Positions 7,588-17,528 of a stretch of DNA of 34,703 bases are shown here, one piece after another; position 1 is the first letter of the stretch, and every line of letters begins with the position of its first letter. A model generated the notes under the pieces. The model searched no databases, was not told the DNA's origin, and saw only the letters and a program-made list of their open reading frames with translations. Source of the stretch: Vampirovibrio sp. (GTDB lineage: Bacteria; Cyanobacteriota; Vampirovibrionia; Vampirovibrionales; Vampirovibrionaceae); contig JAHQWC010000001.1 of NCBI GenBank assembly GCA_019634025.1, positions 1 through 34,703 on the forward strand, read 5' to 3'. The position numbers and the translations under genes were made by a program.

Positions 7588-9636
7588 TTACATTTCTGTC
7601 TGCAGAACCATGGCTGTTGAGCCTGATGAATCTTTACCAGTGGAATCTCCCACCATGACAGACGGATGTGTTTTTACATAATCAAATAATCTGACCAATT
7701 GAGCGGTTTGGCGATCAAAGTAATCTGCCCGGTAGGGATGAACCGCTCGCTCCTTTTTCAACCAATGCTCCGAGGTCTGCCGGAATTGCGAGAGAGCAGT
7801 TTGCAGCGGCACAATTGAAGGCAACTGAGCCGGAGAAAATTTTGGACTGGTGTCGTCAGTCTGATCGACATCAGTGTCGGTATTTACAACTGTCTGAGAC
7901 TTTCGGATGGCGTCTAGACCAGCCTTTAAGTGCGCCAATTGTTTCTGAATACCGTCAATCTCTCGGCGGTTAAGCAGGGTCAAATTATTTTTGGTGGCCA
8001 GCCGATTAAATTTTTCATTGTACCCCTGTACCAATACATCCATGGCTTTTACCGGATCCTGATGTGGAGAGACGGATTTTCGCTCTTTATAGGGACCCAT
8101 TTTCAGCGCAAGGGCTTTTGCAGGATCTAAGTGCACGCTGGAAAACAGAGTACTGCCCATAGCGCCTTTGCTACGAATAGTCTCTACTTGGTCAATTAAC
8201 TCAGCAGCGTCCAAGCGATCAATGGCGATACCTGGATAGACAAACACCGGCTTGTCGATAGAGGTCACCACATAATCAATCATTCGCTCCAGTCGGCTAC
8301 GGGAGGTGGTATAGATCATGGGGCTCAGCGTGTCTACCCAGCCTTTGTTCATCCAGGTTTCCCAGTCCTGCTGAATCGCCAGAATCCGGCCGGCACGGCT
8401 CATGGGGAAAACAGCCGCCGAAATCTTCAAATCTGGATCAATGGCCTTTAACCGCACGGAGGTGTCTCGCACAAATTTATTCACCTGGAGGGTCTTCCAA
8501 GCAATCCAGGCTTTGAGGCTGCCTGGAGAAAGCCCTGTTTGACGAGCGAACTGCTGGACGCCAACAGCTTCATAGCCCATTTGGTAGTTGCTTTTTTGAA
8601 ACGGGTAACGGATATAATCCAGTTGTAATCCGTCTACATCATAGTTGGCAACGATTTCGGCATATACGTCTTGCAAAAACTGTCTGGCCTTAGGACTGGC
8701 TGGACTGAGCCAAAATTCTGTTTGGCGGGCCGGGACCAGTGCGCCACTAGAAGACCGTAATGCCTCACTCATCAATCCACCGGATAGGATCGGTCCAGGG
8801 TAGTTATCTTCATACCCCGCTACGCGGTTATGCCGCATATTACCCACAGCAAAACACCACACCCAAGCATGCACCTCCATGCCCAGTCGATGGCCTTCTT
8901 CGACCGCTGCTTGTAGCGGATCCCAGCCATCAATCAGTGGGTTCTTTTCAATTAACTTACTGGGGTAGATGGGAAACCCAGCGTTGATGGTTTCTACATA
9001 CACCACATTAATGCCTGCCCGACGCAACTTACGCATCAGTTTCTTCATCCCAGCCGGTGACCCACTGTCTACAATGCTACCCCGGTCTAACCATATAGCC
9101 CGGCCTTCCACTCGAGTAGAAAAGCTGGTAAGAACTAATGCTTGGCTGTAAAGGTCTCTTGCATTCAGATAGGCCTGCTCTGCCAGCCGGTATTGTCCTT
9201 TGGCGTTATAAGAACCAAACTTGGCATACTCCAAATCTGCGGTTAACAGCTTTGTTTGGATTTCATCCACCGGCATACTCACTGGGAGTTGGATAGCAGC
9301 ATCCATGGCATCCAAAATATGCAGCCGGTAGTTATCCAGCTGTTTTTTACGTTTGGCGTTTTCTCGTATTTCACGGCTGCTAAGGGTACGACCTGCTGTT
9401 AGTGGGGCCTCGGCCTCAGGTTCCGAAATTTTCTCATCGGTAAAGGCCTTATCCACCGCTTCCATTTCTGCAAACGGGTCAAAGGCTTCTATGGGCGCTT
9501 TTGCACCTCCTGAGACCGACTCTGCCGGCGAAGCGTTCTGCGCTTTTACGGCAGGCTGCAACACTGTACAGGCAAGCGTTACAGTAAAACAAACGTAAAA
9601 AAAGTTTCGTAAAGACTGGCGAAGCATTAGGCACAT
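7588..9636 (-). CDS. GHL10 (DUF187)-type glycoside hydrolase-like secreted protein
   Basis: Signal peptide; EGRAIWLDRGSI, RAGINVVYVETINAGFPIYPS, GMEVHAWVWCFAVGN, VDGLQLDYIRYP motifs of the TIM-barrel family; start may be the internal ATG at about 9627. Confidence 0.85.
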   Translation of the reverse strand: MCLMLRQSLRNFFYVCFTVTLACTVLQPAVKAQNASPAESVSGGAKAPIEAFDPFAEMEAVDKAFTDEKISEPEAEAPLTAGRTLSSREIRENAKRKKQLDNYRLHILDAMDAAIQLPVSMPVDEIQTKLLTADLEYAKFGSYNAKGQYRLAEQAYLNARDLYSQALVLTSFSTRVEGRAIWLDRGSIVDSGSPAGMKKLMRKLRRAGINVVYVETINAGFPIYPSKLIEKNPLIDGWDPLQAAVEEGHRLGMEVHAWVWCFAVGNMRHNRVAGYEDNYPGPILSGGLMSEALRSSSGALVPARQTEFWLSPASPKARQFLQDVYAEIVANYDVDGLQLDYIRYPFQKSNYQMGYEAVGVQQFARQTGLSPGSLKAWIAWKTLQVNKFVRDTSVRLKAIDPDLKISAAVFPMSRAGRILAIQQDWETWMNKGWVDTLSPMIYTTSRSRLERMIDYVVTSIDKPVFVYPGIAIDRLDAAELIDQVETIRSKGAMGSTLFSSVHLDPAKALALKMGPYKERKSVSPHQDPVKAMDVLVQGYNEKFNRLATKNNLTLLNRREIDGIQKQLAHLKAGLDAIRKSQTVVNTDTDVDQTDDTSPKFSPAQLPSIVPLQTALSQFRQTSEHWLKKERAVHPYRADYFDRQTAQLVRLFDYVKTHPSVMVGDSTGKDSSGSTAMVLQTEM

Positions 9637-9769
9637 GGTTTAAAATAAAAGAATAACAAACGTTTCAACGATACTGCTCGGTTTGGGAGGCTCTAACTGC
9701 CTGGGTAAAAGAAGCGGACCTCGTATTTACCCTGATTTAAATTATTTTATAAACGGCAAACCCATCCAA

Positions 9770-10504
9770 ATGAAAAAATCCATTATTGATATTCTAAAGG
9801 AAAAACAGCAACCGTTGGATCAACGGTTTAATGCTCTCCTCATCATTGCCAACCGGTTTGATATATCTTATTTGCCAGTGATGGAGGCCATTTTGGTAGA
9901 TGAGAGTGAGCATCCTGATATTCGGAGCGCCGTTGCTTTAACCTTGGGTAAGGTTGCCGAACAGGAAATGCCTATATTGGTTTTTCAAGAGTCTGCAGAA
10001 CCCGAGGAAGAAAGTCTGCGGGATATTATTTTTAATCTTCTCAGTGGCTACACGGATACGGAAGATGTGACTTTGAAAAACTATGTCATCCAGGCTCTAG
10101 GCATGATGGGAAGTGAGCGAGTAGCGCCATATCTGATTGATGCCCTGAAGGACGAAAATAATGTGGTGTTTGCCAGTGCTGCTGAATCTTTGGGCTTTAT
10201 CGGCCGCCCGGTAGTGCCCTACCTGATTGAAGTTTTGGACGAAGGCGCTGATGATGCCCGGTGTGTTGCCGCCTGGCAGTTGGGCAAGCTAGGATATACC
10301 GACGCCATTGAGCCCTTGTTGCGAACCATTCGACAAGTAGATAACCCTGAAGTGGTTGCCCTGTCTGTTTGGGCTTTGGGGGAAATTGGCTATGACGGCG
10401 CTGAGGTGTTGGAAACCTTGAAATGGGCCAAAGCTCACCAGGAAGAAGATGTGAGTACCCGGGCGGATCGCGCCATCAAGAAAATCGCTCGGCACATCAA
10501 CTAA
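9770..10504 (+). CDS. HEAT-repeat domain protein
   Basis: Repeated VAPYLIDALKDENNVVFASAAESLGFIG / VVPYLIEVLDEGADDARCVAAWQLGKLG units; ATG at 9770 is a plausible start inside the longer ORF from 9683. Confidence 0.8.
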   Translation: MKKSIIDILKEKQQPLDQRFNALLIIANRFDISYLPVMEAILVDESEHPDIRSAVALTLGKVAEQEMPILVFQESAEPEEESLRDIIFNLLSGYTDTEDVTLKNYVIQALGMMGSERVAPYLIDALKDENNVVFASAAESLGFIGRPVVPYLIEVLDEGADDARCVAAWQLGKLGYTDAIEPLLRTIRQVDNPEVVALSVWALGEIGYDGAEVLETLKWAKAHQEEDVSTRADRAIKKIARHIN

Positions 10505-10591
10505 ATCCAAAATCGTTTAAGAATCTTCACATCCAGGCATTTTTCCCGTTTTTCCCGCCTTTATTAATACATAGAGGGAAATACGAACGAA

Positions 10592-10969
10592 ATGCTTTTG
10601 ATATCCTTTTTACGATCTTGGTTTACCTTTAGTCCGGCACAATGGGAAGTTGCAGGCCGCCTCATTGTGGTGATGCTTGGTTCTGTGTTTTCTCCGGCAC
10701 TACCGTTTATTAAAACGGCCCTAGGCTTTTATATCAACTCAGACGCGCTATTTAACCTGGAAACCTTTTTCGGCGAGTATATCAACCTCATCTTCGTGGC
10801 ACAAAAGCTTGGCCCTTCCTTTGGCCTCTATCTCATCAGCGTGGCTGTTATTTGCCTGCTGATTAGCATTGCTTATTTTTATGTTTGCAGCCAGGTGGGC
10901 CTCAAGGTTACTCGGTATATGTTATCCAAGTTTTCTACCCCTAAAGCCGATATCCAACCTGCTTCTTAG
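10592..10969 (+). CDS. Hypothetical small membrane protein
   Basis: 125-aa ORF with hydrophobic N-terminal and C-terminal segments. Confidence 0.55.
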   Translation: MLLISFLRSWFTFSPAQWEVAGRLIVVMLGSVFSPALPFIKTALGFYINSDALFNLETFFGEYINLIFVAQKLGPSFGLYLISVAVICLLISIAYFYVCSQVGLKVTRYMLSKFSTPKADIQPAS

Positions 10970-10978
10970 CTTAATAGC

Positions 10979-12397
10979 TTACATTGTTGAGGGGACAAAA
11001 TGCCGCATATCCGGCAGCAAGCGGTAACGTTTTAGCGGTTCATAGTGATGACCAGCCCGCTTCGCCAGCCAGACCGATTGATCTTGCATCACCTTGTGCT
11101 TGGTAAACCGGTAGTTCAACAACGGCAATACCAACCCTACCCCTAAACATGTGGCAACCAAGCCGCTCCAATAGTTTCGCCGAGCCATTTTATAGAGCAG
11201 GTGATCTTTCCCCACACTGTCTACAATCTCTCGCAAAGGTGTTTGGGCTGGCAGTCCCCATACGCCGCGTTGAACCAGCTTGGCTTTGAGATCTGGAAAA
11301 AGCTTATCGACCTTCTTTTGCAGGTGATTAGCCCTCAGCCCCGAATAAAGGCTATCGCCCACCATAAAAAAGAAGAAAATCGCCCCGGTGTTGATCAACA
11401 TCTCTCGCTTTTCCTGACCGTCTCTAGCGGCCATAAGTTGAGGAATGATACCGTTGAAAATGGCGCTGGCGAGGATGAGCCAGCGGCTCATAAAAATGCC
11501 GTTATGGTAGTTAAAGTGGGGTATCACGTTTTTCACAACGCGAGCCAGTCCTTTTGATTGCTTTGCCTTGAGTCCGGTCCATAACACGGCAGGAATGGCT
11601 ACCACGCCGCCTAAAAAGCCGGCAGCCATCCCCTGCCAGAACCGTTTGCCTTTCTCTGCCTGATAGTTCTGGTTGGTATCGGTGAGGTAGGCATCAGACG
11701 TGTAGGTAAATTCGCCGGAGAACCCTTGTCGACCGGATAGTTTTTCCGTCATCGCATTTTTGGCCCAGGCCTGTAGTTGCCCCACCGACATCATGGCCAG
11801 TAAATCCAGGGTCATAATGCCAAACTTGCCTTTTAATATCCGAGATTTCACCGCTTTATTCGCCAGAAACGTTTTTAAAGCGTGGGTATCTTTAAAGCCC
11901 AAGTCCTCTGCCAGTCGATTGAAATGGGATGGATTGGTTTTTGTCGCATCAGACTTTGAGGGGTCGAACCATTCAAACGGAAATCTTAGGATACTATCTT
12001 TACCCAGGTTACCGATATATTGGGCCAGCTTTTGGTACCAGGCCCCTTGGTAGGCTGGCTTGGGAATACTCTCTGGATCTTTAAACAAATGCCGGTGCTT
12101 TGGATCTCGTCGAAGGTTGTTTGAAAACCGTCTACTGATAAGTCGCTCTAGTAAAATCGGCGCGGTAAGCCCCAACCCCCACCACAAACAGGAGTGAAGA
12201 AATTTTTCCAAGCGTTCGTAATGGTTGCGAATAGCAAATTGGGACGTAACTTGCAGTCCAAAGACATCAATAAACTCTCGGTTTAACAATTGATTGTTCT
12301 GAAATATTACTGAAAACGGTACAGTGCTAGCACCGACAGTAGCCCCAAATGCTGGAGATGTCTCAAGACTCGTGTTAGCTGCAGGTTGAATATCCAT
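10979..12397 (-). CDS. Hypothetical multi-pass membrane protein
   Basis: 472-aa ORF with several hydrophobic segments (AAGFLGGVVAIPAVLW; INTGAIFFFFMVGDSLY; GLVATCLGVGLVLPLL); no family recognised. Confidence 0.7.
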   Translation of the reverse strand: MDIQPAANTSLETSPAFGATVGASTVPFSVIFQNNQLLNREFIDVFGLQVTSQFAIRNHYERLEKFLHSCLWWGLGLTAPILLERLISRRFSNNLRRDPKHRHLFKDPESIPKPAYQGAWYQKLAQYIGNLGKDSILRFPFEWFDPSKSDATKTNPSHFNRLAEDLGFKDTHALKTFLANKAVKSRILKGKFGIMTLDLLAMMSVGQLQAWAKNAMTEKLSGRQGFSGEFTYTSDAYLTDTNQNYQAEKGKRFWQGMAAGFLGGVVAIPAVLWTGLKAKQSKGLARVVKNVIPHFNYHNGIFMSRWLILASAIFNGIIPQLMAARDGQEKREMLINTGAIFFFFMVGDSLYSGLRANHLQKKVDKLFPDLKAKLVQRGVWGLPAQTPLREIVDSVGKDHLLYKMARRNYWSGLVATCLGVGLVLPLLNYRFTKHKVMQDQSVWLAKRAGHHYEPLKRYRLLPDMRHFVPSTM

Positions 12398-12525
12398 ATC
12401 CCAAAAAGTGATGTCATCTATGTGATTGTTTTATAGTCAAACCCCAGGTTGTTTCTGAATTGATAACAAACGTTCCCTCTTCTCCAACTCCCCATCATGC
12501 GCGTCCAATGCTATGATATTTTTCT

Positions 12526-13338
12526 ATGCAGATGCAGGTGTCAGCCATTCTTTATCCGATGGACTCTCTTGTAAGGAGAGTCCCTCAAGCTCAACGCCAA
12601 CAGCAGGCGCTGGCTTTGCTTCGCATTGTGGTGGGCGTATTTGTGGGTTATCAAGGTTGGCTGAATCTCACAGATCCTAATTTCAGTCTAAACCTTGCCA
12701 GTTTCTTCCGCAGTTGGGCTGCCCAAAACCCATTGTTTTTCTATCAAGATTTTCTCAACTATCTTGCTGCTCCCAACGCATGGTTATTAGGGCCATTGAT
12801 TACCTACAGCCAGTTATTTATTGGCGCGGGTCTTGTGACCGGTACGCTTACCCGCTTTAACAGTTTGCTGCTTCTCTTTTTTACGGCCAACGCTTTTTTG
12901 GCAACCCAGCATACCGGCATGCCGGTATTTGGCCTGAGCTTGTTTATAATGATTATGGCGTGGACTTTGTTTTGGGGTGATGCTGGACGGCATTATGGTT
13001 TAGACAGCCTGTTTTTAGGGAGCAGCCGTCCTGCAAGAGCCGCCAAAAAGCCGACTCCACTCCATCGAAAAACCACTGTAAGAAAGTCTAAAAAACCGAC
13101 GAAGATGGCCCTCCCACCCCTTACCATTGCCAAACGGGAAAATAAGTCGGATACCAAATCCAAAAAACAGAAAACGGCTAAAGTGACGGCAGACTCTCAA
13201 AAACGTCTGAAGGACCTAGCCAGTTCTTTGGATAAAAAGGTCCAATCTCTTACTGAAGATGAAGACGACACCCTGACAGAAGAGATTCCGAAAGGAAAAA
13301 CTAAGCATGTCCGCGCAGACGAAGATTTTTGGAGCTAA
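12526..13338 (+). CDS. DoxX family membrane protein with lysine-rich C-terminal extension
   Basis: LALLRIVVGVFVGYQGWLNL, LGPLITYSQLFIGAGLVTGTLTRFNSLLLLFFTANAFL DoxX-like helices; long charged tail. Confidence 0.72.
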   Translation: MQMQVSAILYPMDSLVRRVPQAQRQQQALALLRIVVGVFVGYQGWLNLTDPNFSLNLASFFRSWAAQNPLFFYQDFLNYLAAPNAWLLGPLITYSQLFIGAGLVTGTLTRFNSLLLLFFTANAFLATQHTGMPVFGLSLFIMIMAWTLFWGDAGRHYGLDSLFLGSSRPARAAKKPTPLHRKTTVRKSKKPTKMALPPLTIAKRENKSDTKSKKQKTAKVTADSQKRLKDLASSLDKKVQSLTEDEDDTLTEEIPKGKTKHVRADEDFWS

Positions 13339-13536
13339 GCTCATAAAATAAAAGCTGTAAACATTCTCCCCTACTTCCCCTTCATTGTTACAGTCGTGTT
13401 ACATTATGGCATGTCCAGCCTTTGTTCAGTCTTAATTAGAGACAGTAAAGGTATAAAAAGGCATTGCCCCTATTACCCGATTTAAGACTGGGTGTTTACC
13501 GCTAAACGTTTCATTATTCAACAGGCTGAGGGCTCT

Positions 13537-16500
13537 ATGGTGTACCGCGTTCAATCCAATGTTTTACCGCCAGGGATTTCTTATGCTCATCCGGCGCCAA
13601 GTTCCGTTCGCTTTGGTCAGACGAACCCCTCTCAAAACCAGAAACCAGATAATGTCTCCTCACGCGCTGTAGATAAGGCTGAGTTAAACACTGCAAACCG
13701 GTCAGCATTTTTCCAAAAGCTCCCCCAACCTCTCCAACAACTTGTCATTCAAACCGCTACCCACAGTGGTGTCCCGGTGATTGGCATTCCGGAGTTTATT
13801 AACCAGGCGGTGGACTTGGCCTTAGATTATAACGTAAGAGCCCAACAAGCTGTTAAAACCAGCAACAGTCAGAGTATTGAAGACAGAACAACATTCCACA
13901 CCCAGGATCTGGGCCAGTTTGCCCAACATGTCTTATTACCCTTTTACCCTTTCCCGGTTGCCGGTATGCCGAAAAAACTCTCCGGAATCAATCAACAACA
14001 GGTTAATACCGCAAAACTGGTGTACCTCCAACGAAAACACAACACATTGACTCAATTGAAACAAGCCTTAAGTCAGAACCAAAATACCCCTGAAACAGCT
14101 ACATTGAGTACAACCAAGAACCAGCCGCCACCCTCTTCTGCAGGGGCAGTTTCTCCATCCGCGCCACTGTCGCAACCTGCTCAACAACCCAGTCAGCCGC
14201 CACCCGCTGCAAACTTTGTTCAAAAGATCGTCCAAGACGTATGGCGTCTGCTTACCTTGCCGATTCGTTTAGCAGTCAATCTGTTGAAGTCCCTCGTACG
14301 CCTTACTGGCCTACAAAAATCTATCCCTCAACAGTCGGCAAATCTTCATCAGTCCGCTAGCACCCCACCGCAAAGCACTGCTGTATCCCCTGATTTACCT
14401 TCAGCTCAACCCTCCTCTTCAACCCCCACCATTAAGCTGGACAAACCACTAACCCGCCTCTTGCAAAAATTTGTGGCAGTAAATGATGTTACTCCTTTTG
14501 AAACCCTTCAGGCGGATAATGTAGACCAGAAAACCGGGCAACTACATCCTTATAACAAAGCTTCCTGGGTGCTCAACACCCTGCTGGACAAACCCGATCA
14601 AGTCTCAGCCCCGGAAAAAGCATCGGCTGGTCTCCAGGCGGTATCTAATGTGTTAAAGCGGGCTAAAACCCAATTTGTCACCACCTCTGTTCATCATGAT
14701 ATTTCTATGATGCTGAAGCACTTGAGCCGCAACAACATGACCCTAGATCCTAGCGGCAAAAATGGCAACGCAGCCCCCCACCCTCTTAAGGTCCAGCAGG
14801 ATTTCTTTTCTCTGCAGGCCCAACACCTGGCCCGGGAGAAAGATGCCCATGAGTCCGGCCAAGTGGAATTGAAAACCCTGAACGACAAGTTTCAGGAAAT
14901 ACTGGCCCAAAAACAGGCTGGAGAAAGCTTTATTACCGATAAGGATTTGGAAAAGCTTCAACGCTCGCTGAAGCGACTGGATAACATCTCACCTCTTAAC
15001 CCAGAGCGGGATATGATCCTGCGCCGGATGGAGACCATATTAGATCTACCTTGGAGCTACCCGCCCCTGCGTCAGGTGGACCCAAGGGCCGTTGAAAAAA
15101 CCATCAATGATGAATTCTACGGCATGGAAAACATTGCCAAGTTGGTAGCCGATGTGGCAACTGCCGAGTTCCACCGTACCCAGCAAGGAGTACGGGAAGG
15201 CAAAGGCCGTATTCTCTGTTTTGTCGGGCCACCCGGCGTTGGAAAAACTGCCGTTGGCAGGGCTATCGCCAAGGCTACTGGTCGTAAGTTTGCTGACGTA
15301 TCTTTAGGCGGCTTACAGGATCCTCACGAACTCCGAGGCCACCGTTCTACGTATATTGGTTCTATGGAAGGCAAAATCATGGAAGCCGTCAAGGAAGCTG
15401 GCACCAATAACTTGGTACTGCAACTAGACGAACTAGACAAGATGGGAGACTCCGGCTGGCGCGGTAACCCTTATCATGCCCTCCTGAGAGCGTTGGATCC
15501 GGCAGTAAACCATAGTTTTAGAGATGATTATCTGGACATTAACTACAACCTGTCTCCCATCATGTTTATTACCACTGCCAACGATGTCGCCAAACTCCGG
15601 GATAATTACCCAGCACTTTACGATCGGATGGAAGTGGTGGAGATGCCAGGATATATCGAAGCAGAAAAGCGTCTGATCATTGATAAGCACCTTATTCCTG
15701 AAGCCCGTCAAACTAATGGTCTGAAAGAAAGCGAGTTTGATCTTACAGATGATGCCAAAAATATGCTTATCAAAGAGTATGCCAGCGGCTCAGGTGTCAG
15801 AGGTGAGGAACGCCATTTGACAAAACTTGCCCGCCGCCAGGCAAGGCAAATTACTCAGGCCAAACTTGAGAATAAACCCTATACCCTACAAGCCTTTACT
15901 CGAGAAAATATACTTGAAACGTTAGATCCACCGAGACCAAATGAAATTGTAGAAAATAAAAAGTTTAATCAGCTTGGTATCGCAAATGCTCTATCAGGGT
16001 CTGGTCGAGGAGACATCTTCCAAACACAGATGATGTTGGAACGGGAACCAATTTCTACACTTGAGCCAACACAGTTAGAAATTGCAGCACAAACAGGTCT
16101 ATTGACCGAGATGACGGATAAGTCTTTAAGACGTGCCTTCCACTATGTCAAAGGAAATGTTTTCCATCCCGATGAGTCACACCGCAAAGCTTTCCGCGAC
16201 GGTTGGGGAATTAATATTTTTGATGATGATAGTGATGATAAAGCTACCTATAAAGTTGTATTCGGTCCAAAACGTGGAGAGTCAACTGTGGATGGCCCCA
16301 GCGCTGGCGGTTTGTTATCAACTCAAGTTATGAGTCTCTTAACACGTCGTCCTGTTCGCGCTGACATTGGCATGACTGGTACTATCTCTTTTACCGGGAA
16401 ACTTGATGTTATTGGTGGGCTAAAAGAAAAGTTAGCTGCTTGCCATCGAGATGGTTTATTTGAAGTTATCGTCCCTTTGAATAACCTTCGGGACATCGAC

Positions 16501-16779
16501 AAATTTCCCGCTCTCTTCCGCCAATTTCTGAGAATCGAGCCCGCACCGGGATTAGATCCAAAACTGCTGGAAACAGAATTGCAAAAGACGACACATACAC
16601 GGGAATTATTGAATCGTGGCCCCGATGAAAAAGCTCCAGACGGCGGGCCTATTCTTACCATCCGACCGGTAGACCGTGTGGAACAGGCATGGGAAATCGC
16701 CCTGGAAAAAGAACCTCTTCCAGAGTTGGGTGAACTCTACAAACGCCCAACCCAAAAAGCCGCTTCCGCCAAAGCTTAA
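13537..16779 (+). CDS. Divergent Lon-like AAA+ serine protease
   Basis: ILDLPWS, GPPGVGKTAVGRAIAKATGRKF (Walker A), LQLDELDKMG (Walker B), DGPSAGG (catalytic Ser) and GGLKEKLAACHR (catalytic Lys); ATG at 13537 with GAGGG RBS preferred over GTG at 13492. Confidence 0.9.
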   Translation: MVYRVQSNVLPPGISYAHPAPSSVRFGQTNPSQNQKPDNVSSRAVDKAELNTANRSAFFQKLPQPLQQLVIQTATHSGVPVIGIPEFINQAVDLALDYNVRAQQAVKTSNSQSIEDRTTFHTQDLGQFAQHVLLPFYPFPVAGMPKKLSGINQQQVNTAKLVYLQRKHNTLTQLKQALSQNQNTPETATLSTTKNQPPPSSAGAVSPSAPLSQPAQQPSQPPPAANFVQKIVQDVWRLLTLPIRLAVNLLKSLVRLTGLQKSIPQQSANLHQSASTPPQSTAVSPDLPSAQPSSSTPTIKLDKPLTRLLQKFVAVNDVTPFETLQADNVDQKTGQLHPYNKASWVLNTLLDKPDQVSAPEKASAGLQAVSNVLKRAKTQFVTTSVHHDISMMLKHLSRNNMTLDPSGKNGNAAPHPLKVQQDFFSLQAQHLAREKDAHESGQVELKTLNDKFQEILAQKQAGESFITDKDLEKLQRSLKRLDNISPLNPERDMILRRMETILDLPWSYPPLRQVDPRAVEKTINDEFYGMENIAKLVADVATAEFHRTQQGVREGKGRILCFVGPPGVGKTAVGRAIAKATGRKFADVSLGGLQDPHELRGHRSTYIGSMEGKIMEAVKEAGTNNLVLQLDELDKMGDSGWRGNPYHALLRALDPAVNHSFRDDYLDINYNLSPIMFITTANDVAKLRDNYPALYDRMEVVEMPGYIEAEKRLIIDKHLIPEARQTNGLKESEFDLTDDAKNMLIKEYASGSGVRGEERHLTKLARRQARQITQAKLENKPYTLQAFTRENILETLDPPRPNEIVENKKFNQLGIANALSGSGRGDIFQTQMMLEREPISTLEPTQLEIAAQTGLLTEMTDKSLRRAFHYVKGNVFHPDESHRKAFRDGWGINIFDDDSDDKATYKVVFGPKRGESTVDGPSAGGLLSTQVMSLLTRRPVRADIGMTGTISFTGKLDVIGGLKEKLAACHRDGLFEVIVPLNNLRDIDKFPALFRQFLRIEPAPGLDPKLLETELQKTTHTRELLNRGPDEKAPDGGPILTIRPVDRVEQAWEIALEKEPLPELGELYKRPTQKAASAKA

Positions 16780-16793
16780 ACAGACACAATTAG

Positions 16794-17375
16794 CTAATCA
16801 TCATCCGCCCGGATCATGCCCTCTTGCACCCGGGTCTTGGTGGGTGTATCCATGCTTTTGGCAAACAGCTTGGCAATCAGGGTTTTGCCTTCTTCTCCGC
16901 CTTCCTTAAAGCTGGTGTCGAAAATCCGCTTCACATCCTTCATCACGTATTCCTGGCCCTGGTTCTCACACACATCCAGGTATAGCTGCACCAGATGGAC
17001 AGATTCGTGAATTTTAAAGCTTAGGGCTGTACGGGCAACCCGGTTAAGGGAGTAAAAATTCTTAAACGCTTTTTGCAGCAGTGGGTTTCCGTCATACCAT
17101 CGCCGCTGGTCTTTGCTGGTCATCACGGCAATCAAGGCGCCGGCAGAAACATCTTTGATGGAGCCAGAAAGTTTTTGCTGCGACCGAATCTTGTCGGCAA
17201 TACCGATAATCAGCTGGCCAACAACCGTTTGCAGCGCAGAATCCATAAGCGCCATCCGCTCAATAATCTCGGTGCATTTAGGTTCTTCATCGTAGTGACG
17301 GCGGGTATGGCGCCGCTCAAATTCTTCCGTCATCCGCCGGGGCTTTCTGTTGAACGTTCTGTCTACCATTATCAA
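16794..17375 (-). CDS. Hypothetical protein
   Basis: 193-aa ORF with balanced charged composition; no family recognised. Confidence 0.6.
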   Translation of the reverse strand: MIMVDRTFNRKPRRMTEEFERRHTRRHYDEEPKCTEIIERMALMDSALQTVVGQLIIGIADKIRSQQKLSGSIKDVSAGALIAVMTSKDQRRWYDGNPLLQKAFKNFYSLNRVARTALSFKIHESVHLVQLYLDVCENQGQEYVMKDVKRIFDTSFKEGGEEGKTLIAKLFAKSMDTPTKTRVQEGMIRADDD

Positions 17376-17528
17376 AGAATCTAGGAAAAAAGCCAGTGCT
17401 TACAATAAATCATTACTTTGGGGAAATGGAATACCCAGAAAGCCGCCTAAATCCATGCGATAAAACACTAATAACCACCTCGCGTTCCAAAAGTCAGATT
17501 TTATCAATTGAGGCGTTATGGAAAAACG

